The translations under genes and the position numbers were made by a program. From Chitinophagaceae bacterium (GTDB lineage: Bacteria; Bacteroidota; Bacteroidia; Chitinophagales; UBA10324), in the NCBI GenBank assembly GCA_947474435.1, contig CANJII010000029.1, positions 1 to 38,587 on the forward strand: DNA of 38,587 bases, given 5' to 3'. Below, in pieces: positions 1 through 8,582 of this stretch (position 1 is the first letter of the stretch; each line of letters opens with the position of its first letter). Below the pieces are notes generated by a model. It was not told the origin of the DNA. It made no database searches and saw nothing but the letters and a program-made list of their open reading frames with translations.

Positions 1-486
1 GATATCAGTAAAAATCTGTTGATGGACAACAAACAGAAAATGGTGAGCATTTACAACAATAAGATTTCAGCTAAAGAAGCAACCATAAAAATTCTGACTG
101 ATTCCATTATCAAGTTGCGTAACCGATACAACCTCGCCGGAAATATTTCTGATTTAAATCGAATGAATTCAATGAGTGCTGAAGAGAAAGCAAGTTTTGA
201 TATGGCGAATGAGGAAATAAAAATATTAGACGATAAAAAGAAAGCAGCATTGAAAGAATTGAATAACTCAATTGGTTTATCAGAACAATTTAAAGCAACA
301 ATTAATCGTGATGTGCCAAGCATCTTTATTTTAGAGAAAGGATTTCCTGCCGAGAAAAAATCGAAACCTGTTCGCTGGTTGGTGGTATTCAGTTGTGTGT
401 TTATTGCTTTTGTGGTGATGACACTTACCGCCATTGTTGCTGATTATTACAAAAACATAAAATCAGTATTGAATGAACCACAGTAA
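1..486 (+). CDS. Wzz-like polysaccharide chain-length determinant, C-terminal part (5' end outside window)
   Basis: The reading frame is open from the first base, so this is the last 161 residues of a longer protein. The visible part has a long charged helical stretch (about residues 10-110, coiled-coil-like), then a short Pro/Lys segment (FPAEKKSKPVRW) leading into one transmembrane helix (WLVVFSCVFIAFVVMTLTAI) and a short cytoplasmic tail. That order is what the C-terminal end of Wzz/chain-length determinant proteins looks like: periplasmic coiled coil, Pro-rich edge, second membrane helix. Such proteins set O-antigen or exopolysaccharide length in the inner membrane. Its end overlaps the O-antigen ligase gene by 14 bases, so the two are very likely co-translated. 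The ATG at 22 is internal and should not be taken as the start. The family call rests on architecture and context, because the N-terminal domain is not visible. Confidence 0.7.
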   Translation, partial: DISKNLLMDNKQKMVSIYNNKISAKEATIKILTDSIIKLRNRYNLAGNISDLNRMNSMSAEEKASFDMANEEIKILDDKKKAALKELNNSIGLSEQFKATINRDVPSIFILEKGFPAEKKSKPVRWLVVFSCVFIAFVVMTLTAIVADYYKNIKSVLNEPQ

Positions 487-1921
487 AGCATTACCGCTTT
501 ACGAAAAAACAGTTCTGATTATTGCCGCAATTTTAACGCTCGGCAGTTTATCAGTTGGATGGCTCACCTATAATTATTACTGGTTTGCATTGCCATTTGC
601 TTTATTATTTCTGTATGTAACATTGGCCGATATAAAGTTTGCTTTTTATCTGTTGCTGTTTTGTTTGCCTTTATCAATAGAATTTTCATTCACCACATCG
701 TTAGGCACCGATTTACCTACCGAGCCGCTCATGCTTGGATTGATGCTCGTGTTTATTGCTTCCTGGCTTTCGAATAAAAAATTAGTAGCGCAGGAATTCT
801 TCACACATCCGTTATTCTTTTTACTCGCACTTCATTTTTTCTGGATCATTATTTCAGTTGTTTATTCTTCCAACCACCTTGTATCCTTCAAATTTCTGCT
901 TGCAAAAACCTGGTACCTTGTTGTTTTTGTTTTGCTTGGCAGCGTGGTTATGCGAGAAGTGAAAGATTTAAAAAAAGCATTCTGGTGCATTTTTTTTCCA
1001 ACAATTGCAACTATTTTTTACACACTATATCGTCATTCTAAAAAAGGATTTTCGTTTGCCGATGTGAATACGATGATGGAACCTTTCTATCGAAACCATG
1101 TGGCTTATGCAGCATTCGTGGCGCAACTGATTCCGTTAACATGGCTTGCTATAACCTGGTATAAAAAAAGAAGTGTTACACGAAATATGCTGATTGCTTC
1201 GTTGCTCGTTATGCTTGTTGCCGTATATTTTTCATACACGCGGTCATCATGGCTGAGTGTGATTGCAATTCTGCCGTGCGCATTTTTAATTAAGCATCGG
1301 TTACTTGGCAGAAGTATGTTGCTTGGCGCCGTACTTATTATCAGTGGAGTTTTTTACATGGGATATCAAAACCGCTACCTGTACTACGCGCCGAATTTTG
1401 ATGAAACCATAATGCATGAGGATCTTGAATCGCATTTGTCTGCTACCTATAATATGGAAGACATCAGCAGTGGCGAGCGGGTGTTTCGGTGGATTGCAGG
1501 TTTCCGAATGTGGGAGGCGAATCCGATTGTGGGTTATGGTCCGGGTAATTTTTATAATTTTTATAAACCTTATGCAGTGAGCAGTTATGCAACTTTCGTC
1601 AGTCGTAATCCGGAACGAAGCACCGTACACAATTATTTTTTATTGCTGTTAATTGAACAGGGAATTATTGGGCTTCTTATATTTTCCATATTCACAGGTG
1701 CATTGTTGTGGTACGGGCAGCGCATTTATCATCAGTTGCGCGACAAACAACTTCGCCGCTTTGCCATGGCACTTACGCTCACATTGATTGTAATTTACTG
1801 TAACACTTTTCTCAGCGACCTGATTGAAACCGATAAAGTGGGCACACTTTATTTTATGATTGTGGCGATGCTGATTAACCTCGATATAAAATCAAGAAGG
1901 GAATCACAGCCACAGAGCTGA
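473..1921 (+). CDS. O-antigen ligase / polymerase family membrane protein (Wzy_C)
   Basis: This 482-residue protein has about ten to twelve hydrophobic helices and the large extracytoplasmic loop typical of the O-antigen ligase/polymerase family (Wzy_C, PF04932). The diagnostic part is at about residues 335-400: ERVFRWIAGFRMWEANPIVG, then GYGPGNF, and a His in STVHNYFLLLLIEQGIIG, matching the conserved R...G.G...H pattern. Such enzymes join or polymerise undecaprenyl-linked glycans on the periplasmic side of the inner membrane. It starts inside the end of the Wzz-like gene (14-base overlap), and the glycosyltransferase/asnB cluster 4 kb downstream supports a surface-polysaccharide role. Sequence alone does not separate a ligase (WaaL-like) from a polymerase (Wzy-like). 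Confidence 0.85.
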   Translation: MNHSKALPLYEKTVLIIAAILTLGSLSVGWLTYNYYWFALPFALLFLYVTLADIKFAFYLLLFCLPLSIEFSFTTSLGTDLPTEPLMLGLMLVFIASWLSNKKLVAQEFFTHPLFFLLALHFFWIIISVVYSSNHLVSFKFLLAKTWYLVVFVLLGSVVMREVKDLKKAFWCIFFPTIATIFYTLYRHSKKGFSFADVNTMMEPFYRNHVAYAAFVAQLIPLTWLAITWYKKRSVTRNMLIASLLVMLVAVYFSYTRSSWLSVIAILPCAFLIKHRLLGRSMLLGAVLIISGVFYMGYQNRYLYYAPNFDETIMHEDLESHLSATYNMEDISSGERVFRWIAGFRMWEANPIVGYGPGNFYNFYKPYAVSSYATFVSRNPERSTVHNYFLLLLIEQGIIGLLIFSIFTGALLWYGQRIYHQLRDKQLRRFAMALTLTLIVIYCNTFLSDLIETDKVGTLYFMIVAMLINLDIKSRRESQPQS

Positions 1922-1993
1922 AAAAATTTATTTTCGATTCAACATACTATTTATAAAACTTTGCAGTTTGACATCCGCAAAACACATTCTTAA

Positions 1994-3361
1994 ATGGAAA
2001 AACCATCAGTATTCGAACGCTTTAATAATTGGGTGCGACGCTCTGTAACACTCAAACTTTTATCCATTGCATTTCTCATTTTATTACTCATGATACCAAC
2101 CGAGATGCTCACCTCGCTGGTGTACGAGCGACAAACATTGCGCGATGATGCAACAGTTGAAGTCAGCTCAAAGTGGGGCGACAAACAAATAATCGGCGGA
2201 CCTGTACTTTCCATTCCATACTACACTTACTCCAAAGATTCGAAAGGAGTTGAGTACCGCGAAATTAATTATGCGCATTTTCTGCCTGATGAATTAAACA
2301 TTACGGGAACAGTTACACCTGAAAAAAGATACCGGGGTATTTATGTTGTTGTTCTTTACAATTCTAAACTTCATGTGAAAGGAAAATTTTCTTATCCGAA
2401 TATTAAAGCGCTCACCATTGCCCCTGAAAATTATCTGTTCAATAAATCATTTATTTCTCTCGGCATTTCTGATATGAAAGGTGTGAACGATGACATTAAT
2501 GTGAAGTGGAACGATTCATCATTCAACATCAATCCGGGATTGCCTACTCATGATATTCTTGCTTCGGGCGCAGGCTTTGAATTTGATTTGGGAAATAAGG
2601 AAACTTACAATTTCGAATTCGATATTAATCTGAACGGAAGCACATCGCTCAGTTTTCTTCCTTTCGGAAAAGAAACAAATGTGGCATTGCAATCAACATG
2701 GGATAGTCCGAGTTTCGATGGTTCATTTCTTCCCGACACAAGAGATATCGGCTCAAAAGGATTTACTGCAAACTGGAAAGTGTTGCAGTTAAATAGAAAT
2801 TATCCGCAGCAAGGTTTAGGTGCATACATACCCGGCACCAATACCGATGAATATGGAAACAACGAAAGTGGCTCTGCCTCTTTCGGGGTAAAATTATTAT
2901 TGCCGGTTGATGAATATTTAAAAACCATGCGCTCAGTAAAGTATTGCCTCATGTTTATCATCATCACATTTCTATCGTTCTTCTTTATTGAAGTGTTGAA
3001 CAAAAAACGAATTCACCCCATACAATACCTGCTTGTAGGATTTGCCGTGTGTTTATTTTATGTATTACTTCTTTCCATTTCAGAACACCTGCCATTCAAT
3101 ACTGCTTACCTGATTGGAAGTGTTGCCATTCTTTCGCTCATTACTTTTTATGCTAAACATGTTTTTCAAAATACAAAACTCACGCTTGTTTTTTCAGTTT
3201 TGCTTGCATTGCTTTATGGATTCTTTTATTCGTTGTTACAACTCGAAGATTATTCATTACTGCTCGGAAGCATTGGTTTATTCCTGATTCTCACCACCAT
3301 TATGTACCTGACACGAAAAGTGAATTGGTATAATATTACGGGAGAGAAGACGGAGGAATAA
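1994..3361 (+). CDS. creD: CreD family inner-membrane protein
   Basis: The 455-residue product matches CreD (PF06123) over its whole length. There is one N-terminal membrane helix (about 20-40), the family signature around residues 45-75 (ERQTLRDDATVEVSSKWG, then GGPVLSIPY), a large extracytoplasmic domain to about residue 310, and four to five C-terminal helices. CreD is an inner-membrane protein linked in enterobacteria to the CreBC regulon and colicin/beta-lactam phenotypes; its biochemical function is unknown. No creBC-like regulator lies next to it, so regulation here is probably different. The gap to the ligase is 72 bases, with a weak promoter-like AAACTTTG at 1956-1963, one base off TAnnTTTG. 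The ATG at 1994 fits the family N-terminus. Confidence 0.9.
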   Translation: MEKPSVFERFNNWVRRSVTLKLLSIAFLILLLMIPTEMLTSLVYERQTLRDDATVEVSSKWGDKQIIGGPVLSIPYYTYSKDSKGVEYREINYAHFLPDELNITGTVTPEKRYRGIYVVVLYNSKLHVKGKFSYPNIKALTIAPENYLFNKSFISLGISDMKGVNDDINVKWNDSSFNINPGLPTHDILASGAGFEFDLGNKETYNFEFDINLNGSTSLSFLPFGKETNVALQSTWDSPSFDGSFLPDTRDIGSKGFTANWKVLQLNRNYPQQGLGAYIPGTNTDEYGNNESGSASFGVKLLLPVDEYLKTMRSVKYCLMFIIITFLSFFFIEVLNKKRIHPIQYLLVGFAVCLFYVLLLSISEHLPFNTAYLIGSVAILSLITFYAKHVFQNTKLTLVFSVLLALLYGFFYSLLQLEDYSLLLGSIGLFLILTTIMYLTRKVNWYNITGEKTEE

Positions 3362-3570
3362 TACGGCGATGTTGTTATTGCCTGGTATTGCCTAATGATA
3401 ACCTGAAGTTCCTTATTTTTTAAAAATGAAATTTAGCTGTTATATCCATTGAACTATTCAGATAATGAAGTCCTGTTCGTTTACCATTTGATAAAACATC
3501 CGGTTTATATGCAGAAATAAAAAAATCTATTTTCATTTCTAATCACTTACCATAATATATTTGGTCGCTC
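3362..3570. other. Intergenic region creD to vWA gene
   Basis: These 209 bases hold no credible gene and no strong hairpin. The only signal is a promoter-type box at 3556-3563, listed separately. Confidence 0.5.
3556..3563 (+). promoter_or_regulatory. Bacteroidota-type -7 box (TATATTTG) before the vWA gene
   Basis: TATATTTG fits the Bacteroidota sigma-factor -7 consensus TAnnTTTG exactly. It ends only 7 bases before the GTG start at 3571, so a transcript from it would have almost no leader. No good TTG/TTTG -33 box is seen at 19-21 bases upstream, so the call is tentative. Confidence 0.4.
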
Positions 3571-5700
3571 GTGTCAGGCTTAACTTTTCAATTCTCTACT
3601 TACTGGTTGTTGGTGTGTGTGCTCGCCGGAGTGCTGTATGCATTGGTGTTGTACTACCGAGAAACACATTTTACCGAAGCCGGTCAAAAACCAAAGTGGT
3701 GGTTGTATGCACTGGCAGTGGTTCGCGCCGTTTTGATTTTTTTCATTGCGGCATTACTGCTTTCACCATTACTGAAATTAGTGAATCACGAAACCGAGAA
3801 GCCCATTATTTTATTGGCGCAGGATAATTCGGCAAGCATCCGAATGCATTTCAAGCAACAGGATTCTGCTGCATACACTAGCAACTTCAATAAACTTCGC
3901 GATGCATTATCAAAAAATTACGAAGTAAAAACTTATCTCGTGGGCAATAAAGTTCGTGAAGGCACACAGGCAGATTATAAAGACGGCAGCACCAACCTCT
4001 CCGATTTTTTTGAGCAAGTACAGAATTTATTTTCCAACCAGAATCTCGGCGCCATTATTCTCGCTTCCGATGGAGTTTACAACGAAGGAAGCAATCCTGT
4101 TTATTCAGCCGGCGAAAAAATGGCTCCTGTTTATACCATTGCATTGGGAGATACCACAGTAAAAAGAGATTTACTGATTTCAAAAATGTATTTCAATCCG
4201 GTTGCGTATCTCGGAAACAATTTCAGTGTGCGTGCCGATGTGCAAGCGCAGAATTGCAAGGGTGAAGCAATTAAGTTGCAAGTGTTTCGTGTGGAAGAAA
4301 ACACCAATCGTTTGTTGCAGGAACAAAGTTTTACTACCCAATCAGATTATTTTGTAAAGCCTGCCGAGTTCACTTTCGCTGCCGATAAACCCGGCATCAT
4401 TCATTATCGGTTTCTGTTGAATCAACTGAGTGATGAAGTCACTTTTGCCAATAACACCACTGATGTATTTGTGGAAGTGCTGGAAGTAAACGAAAAAATT
4501 TTGTTGCTTGCTAATGCTCCACATCCTGATTTAGCAGCTTTGAAGCAAGCCATTGAATCAAATAAAAATTATGAGTGCGACATTGTGTATGCGCAGGGAA
4601 ACAATGCCGATGTAAAAGATTACAGCCTGATTATTTTTCATCAGTTGCCAAGTGGTGCGCAAACTGCACAGGGAATTATAGCAGCATCAAAGGCGCAAAA
4701 AAAATCAATGCTGTTCATCACCGGAGCGCAAACAAATATTTTGCTTTTCAATTCATCACAAGATGCTTTGAAAATTAATGGCGGAAATAATTCAATGGGC
4801 GAAGCCACTGCTGCTCCTGAAAATGATTTCACTTTATTCAATCTTTCAACCAATGCCATGCAAGCGTTGCAGGCATTTCCTCCACTGAAAGTTCCGTTCG
4901 GCGACTATCGTCCTGCTCCATCAACAGTGGTTCTTGCTTATCAGAAAATCGGAAATGTTTCTACAAAGTATCCGCTCATTTCTTTTTATCAGTCACTTGA
5001 TTCTAAAATCGGAATCATCAGCGGCGAAGGAATATGGCACTGGCGCAATTATGATTTTCTTCAACACAAAACAGGTGATGTGTTCAATGAAATAATTACA
5101 CGCACTGTTCAGTACCTGTCAGTAAAGCCCGATAAAAAACAATTTCGTGTGACACCTGAAAACCGCAGCCGCAGTGGCAACGAGCGCATGTTCAGCGAAA
5201 GCGAAACAGTAATTTTCAATGCAGAATTATACAACGACACTTACGAACCCGTGAACCAACCCGATGTGAAACTGGTGGTGCGCGACGAGAAAGGAAAAGA
5301 ATTTAATTATGTAATGAACCGAAACGGAACCGGTTATACTTTGAATGCAGGAAGTTTTGCTTCAGGAAATTATTCGTACACAGCATCAGTAATTTTCAAT
5401 AATAAAAGTTTTACTGAGAAAGGTGAATTCATGGTGAGTCCATTGCAGTTAGAGAATTCGCAAACACGAGCCGACCATCAATTACTGAATTTGCTCAGCA
5501 CAAAAAGCGGCGGCAAACTTTTTTATCCGAATCAGATTGATGATTTAATAAAAACAATTGAAACACAGGAGAGCATTAAGCCGGTGATATACACCACTCA
5601 AAAAACCGAAACGGTCATCAACCTGAAATGGATTTTCTTTTTACTCGCCGGACTTTTATCTATCGAGTGGTTTGTAAGAAAGTATAATGGAGGGTATTAG
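3571..5700 (+). CDS. Membrane-anchored vWA-domain protein
   Basis: The 709-residue product has two N-terminal membrane helices (about residues 8-26 and 40-62), then a von Willebrand factor A-like domain. A MIDAS-type motif DNSAS (DxSxS) sits at about residue 87 and an ASDGVYNEGS strand/loop at about 165. A long beta-rich periplasmic part follows, and the protein ends with a single helix (LKWIFFLLAGLLSIEWFV) and a short basic tail. This layout resembles the vWA membrane proteins common in Bacteroidota, which are related to Bat/aerotolerance proteins; the exact role is unknown. The start is GTG at 3571: the in-frame stop TAA at 3553 lies just upstream and any later Met would remove the first helices. 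Its stop sits in a palindrome shared with the convergent GT2 gene. Confidence 0.75.
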   Translation: MSGLTFQFSTYWLLVCVLAGVLYALVLYYRETHFTEAGQKPKWWLYALAVVRAVLIFFIAALLLSPLLKLVNHETEKPIILLAQDNSASIRMHFKQQDSAAYTSNFNKLRDALSKNYEVKTYLVGNKVREGTQADYKDGSTNLSDFFEQVQNLFSNQNLGAIILASDGVYNEGSNPVYSAGEKMAPVYTIALGDTTVKRDLLISKMYFNPVAYLGNNFSVRADVQAQNCKGEAIKLQVFRVEENTNRLLQEQSFTTQSDYFVKPAEFTFAADKPGIIHYRFLLNQLSDEVTFANNTTDVFVEVLEVNEKILLLANAPHPDLAALKQAIESNKNYECDIVYAQGNNADVKDYSLIIFHQLPSGAQTAQGIIAASKAQKKSMLFITGAQTNILLFNSSQDALKINGGNNSMGEATAAPENDFTLFNLSTNAMQALQAFPPLKVPFGDYRPAPSTVVLAYQKIGNVSTKYPLISFYQSLDSKIGIISGEGIWHWRNYDFLQHKTGDVFNEIITRTVQYLSVKPDKKQFRVTPENRSRSGNERMFSESETVIFNAELYNDTYEPVNQPDVKLVVRDEKGKEFNYVMNRNGTGYTLNAGSFASGNYSYTASVIFNNKSFTEKGEFMVSPLQLENSQTRADHQLLNLLSTKSGGKLFYPNQIDDLIKTIETQESIKPVIYTTQKTETVINLKWIFFLLAGLLSIEWFVRKYNGGY

Positions 5701-5708
5701 TTAACTAA
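5697..5708. other. Palindrome holding the stop codons of two convergent genes
   Basis: TTAGTTAACTAA is a perfect 12-base palindrome. It contains the TAG stop of the vWA gene on + (5698-5700) and the TAG stop of the GT2 gene on - (5705-5707). Short flanking AGGG/CCCT blocks could lengthen a stem, but no strong T-run follows, so a terminator role is doubtful. Confidence 0.5.
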
Positions 5709-6664
5709 CCCTTCTTCTGGAGTTCCTTATTCTTTATTACTTTATCAATAATAAACAATGGTCGTTCACGCACCTGATCATAAATGCGCAAAACATATTC
5801 ACCAATAAACCCCAGTGAAAGCAATTGAACACCACTAAAAACGGTGATTGCAAGAAACATAGAGGTAAATCCAGGGGGCACACCACCAAATAAATATTTT
5901 TTTATGACCACATATACAAAAAATAAAAAAGCCCCTACCATGCTCAACATTCCCATACGGGTAATAAATTTTACCGGAAATTCACTGAAATTGAATATAC
6001 CATTGTAAGCAAGATTAAAAAGCATTTTAAAAGTATACTTTGCTTCTCCGGCAGATCGCGCATCGCGCTCGTATTCTAAACCGGTTTGACGGAAACCAAT
6101 CCATGTACGCATACCTCTGATAAAGCGACTGCGCTCTGGCATAGCATTCAGGTGATCAACTACTCTTCGACTTAATAAAGCAAAATCGCCACTGTCTAAA
6201 GGAATATCGATAGTTGAAATATTTTTCAGTAAACGATAATAAATCCAGTACAGCATTCGCTTCAAAACACCTTCCTTTCTTTTTCTTCTGATACCATATA
6301 TTACCTCATAGCCTTCCTTTAATTTATCATAAAAGTGACCAAGCAATTCGGGTGGATCCTGCAAGTCACCATCAATTACAAAAACAGCTTCGGTACACGA
6401 CACCTGTGCTAATCCTGCTGTGAGTGCTAACTGATGACCATGATTGCGGGCAAGAAAAATACATTGATAATGACTATCAGTCAACGCCAGCTCATTCATC
6501 ATTAAAGGTGTTTTATCACTGCTGCCATCATTCACTAAAACAACTTCAATTGTACACGACGAATTTTTAATCAATTGATTTAAACGATCAATCAGCAAAG
6601 CGAAACTTGCTTCTTCATTATAAAGCGGAACAACAATACTTATTTGTGGAAGTGTTTCTGACAT
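5705..6664 (-). CDS. GT2 family glycosyltransferase, DPM1/GtrB-like with two membrane helices
   Basis: The 319-residue protein starts with a GT-A fold domain: SIVVPLYNEE near residue 10, VLVNDGSSDKT at about 45, and the acidic metal/sugar-nucleotide motif DGDLQDPPE at about 100. The middle carries family blocks such as SGDFALLSRRVVDHLNAMPE and RSAGEAKYTFKMLFNLAYNG. Two membrane helices follow (about 238-258 and 272-295), then a basic tail. This architecture is that of polyprenyl-phosphate glycosyltransferases (GtrB/ArnC/DPM1 type), which load a sugar onto a lipid carrier on the cytoplasmic face. It is the last gene of a - strand set with asnB and a GT4-like gene (61-base gap to asnB). The sugar donor cannot be told from sequence. 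Confidence 0.88.
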   Translation of the reverse strand: MSETLPQISIVVPLYNEEASFALLIDRLNQLIKNSSCTIEVVLVNDGSSDKTPLMMNELALTDSHYQCIFLARNHGHQLALTAGLAQVSCTEAVFVIDGDLQDPPELLGHFYDKLKEGYEVIYGIRRKRKEGVLKRMLYWIYYRLLKNISTIDIPLDSGDFALLSRRVVDHLNAMPERSRFIRGMRTWIGFRQTGLEYERDARSAGEAKYTFKMLFNLAYNGIFNFSEFPVKFITRMGMLSMVGAFLFFVYVVIKKYLFGGVPPGFTSMFLAITVFSGVQLLSLGFIGEYVLRIYDQVRERPLFIIDKVIKNKELQKKG

Positions 6665-6725
6665 CAGAACAAATGTAACAGTGAGAATGAAAATTTAAAC
6701 CGAAAGGCTTTTAAAAATTAAAAAT

Positions 6726-8582
6726 TCATTTGTCATTTCGATTTTCTTTTTCGAGCCACTGATGCAATATCATCAGATTCCAGATTCGGTTGTACAGATA
6801 TTCTTCTCCGTTCATAAACCGTGAAATAATATTTTTTACTTCAATGAAATTGATCACTCCATGTTTCTCAATCATTTCCTTTGATAAATAAAAATCAACT
6901 AAGTGCCTGAGTTCCTTTTTCAGCCAATGTTTTAACGGAATGGAAAATCCCCACTTAGGCCGGTTAAAATATTCGCGGGGTACATAATCAAACAACAATT
7001 CTTTGAGCAAATATTTTGAAGTGCCATTTTTCAATTTCAGGTTTTCATTCAGGTTCAATGCAAATTCCACGACCCGATAATCCAAAAAAGGAGTTCGGGC
7101 TTCCAATGAAAATTTCATACTTGCTCTGTCCACCTTCACTAATAAATCATCTTTCAAATAATAGTTTAAATCAAAAAGCGCTTGCTCTTCTTTGACTGAA
7201 AGATTTCTTTTCAGCGAAGAACAATTCTGCCTAATCCGAAATTCTTCATTGCAATTTTCAACCAACAGGTTTTTAATTTCATCAGCAGAAAAAAAATATT
7301 GTTCCTGCGAAAAAATATGCGATTGAAGAAATGCACGATCATCGTAATTCAATAACTCCGCAACTCTTTTATATTTTGAAGGAAGCATAGAAAGAATTCC
7401 GCTCAATGGTTTTCTGAAATTGGTGAGCAATGGATTCTGAAAACGCTCCGCCCATTTATAAGCTCCATATCCCATGAATAATTCATCCCCGCCATCACCG
7501 CTTAAAGTCATAGTCACATATTGCCGCGCCAATTTTGAAACAAGCATGGTTGGAATAATAGATGGGTCGGCAAAGGGTTCGTCAGTTACATCCACAATAT
7601 TATCGGCCAGTTCAATGGCTTCCTTGTAAGTAACCATGAATTCATAATGTTCGGTATGCAGGTGCTGCGAAACTTTTTTAGCATACTCGCTTTCATTAAA
7701 TCCTGATTCTTTAAATCCGATTGAAAAAGTTTTTACCGGATCAGCCGAAACTGATTGTGCAATCGCAGTAATCAAACTCGAATCTATTCCTCCACTTAAA
7801 AATGTTCCGAACGGCACATCGCTGATCATACGCATCTGCACACTGCTTCGCATCAAATCGTTCAACTTATTTTTTGCAGAAACAAAATCGCTTTCAATAT
7901 TTTTTTCAATCTTTTCTTCAGCTTTCCAATAAAAAGAAAAAATTAATCCTGATGAATCAATTTTCGCGTAAACGCCAGAAGGAAATTTATAAATGCCCTC
8001 GTAAATAGTTTGCGGTTCAGCTATGTATCCGATGTTCAGATATTGCGCAATTGCTTTTTGATTTTTCTTTCGTCCGGTTTTAAAATCAGGAAATTGCAAC
8101 ATCGCTTTTAACTCCGATGCAAAAACAAATTTTCCGTTTTGAAAAGAATAATAAATGGGTTTCACTCCTAACCGGTCACGAAAAATAGAAAGCGTTTTTT
8201 CCTGCTTATCATATAGTGCGATGGTGAACATGCCGTTAAATAAATTCACTGCATCTGCTCCCTGTTGCGATAACAGTTCTAATATTACTTCGGAATCAGA
8301 ATGTGTTTGCAGTGAAGTTTTTACCAATGAAGCTATTTCCTGAAAATTAAAAATCTCGCCATTGAAAACCATTGCATAACGCGAGTTGTGCGAATACATG
8401 GGTTGATTGGCAGCGCTTGACAAATCAATAATGCTCAATCGCCGGTGCCCCAAACCGCAATGTTCATCAAAGAAAAATCCATCGGCATCGGGCCCGCGAT
8501 GCGAAATGACATCGGTCATTTGCCTCAGCGATTTTTCATCACTGAATTTTTCAATGGAATAATATCCTGCAATGCCGCACAT
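6726..8582 (-). CDS. asnB: Asparagine synthase (glutamine-hydrolysing)
   Basis: The 618-residue length is normal for AsnB. The N-terminal glutaminase domain begins MCGIAGYYS, so Cys2 is the amide-transfer nucleophile after Met removal, and continues with RGPDADG, GHRRLSI and FNGEIFN blocks. The synthetase domain has the PP-loop FLSGGIDSSLITAIA at about residue 262 and LSGDGGDELFMGY at about 360. The reaction is Asp + Gln + ATP to Asn + Glu. Bacteroidota often keep asnB copies inside O-antigen/exopolysaccharide clusters, where they may amidate a sugar acid instead of making free Asn. Here it sits between two glycosyltransferase genes, and its ATG overlaps the preceding stop by one base (TAATG), so translational coupling is likely. 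Confidence 0.95.
   Translation of the reverse strand: MCGIAGYYSIEKFSDEKSLRQMTDVISHRGPDADGFFFDEHCGLGHRRLSIIDLSSAANQPMYSHNSRYAMVFNGEIFNFQEIASLVKTSLQTHSDSEVILELLSQQGADAVNLFNGMFTIALYDKQEKTLSIFRDRLGVKPIYYSFQNGKFVFASELKAMLQFPDFKTGRKKNQKAIAQYLNIGYIAEPQTIYEGIYKFPSGVYAKIDSSGLIFSFYWKAEEKIEKNIESDFVSAKNKLNDLMRSSVQMRMISDVPFGTFLSGGIDSSLITAIAQSVSADPVKTFSIGFKESGFNESEYAKKVSQHLHTEHYEFMVTYKEAIELADNIVDVTDEPFADPSIIPTMLVSKLARQYVTMTLSGDGGDELFMGYGAYKWAERFQNPLLTNFRKPLSGILSMLPSKYKRVAELLNYDDRAFLQSHIFSQEQYFFSADEIKNLLVENCNEEFRIRQNCSSLKRNLSVKEEQALFDLNYYLKDDLLVKVDRASMKFSLEARTPFLDYRVVEFALNLNENLKLKNGTSKYLLKELLFDYVPREYFNRPKWGFSIPLKHWLKKELRHLVDFYLSKEMIEKHGVINFIEVKNIISRFMNGEEYLYNRIWNLMILHQWLEKENRNDK

Noticed and set aside
19-24. 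TTG/ATG at 19-24 as start of a complete 155-residue gene
   Set aside because: The frame is open to base 1 and the product lacks the first membrane helix of Wzz-like proteins, so it is a truncated 3' end.
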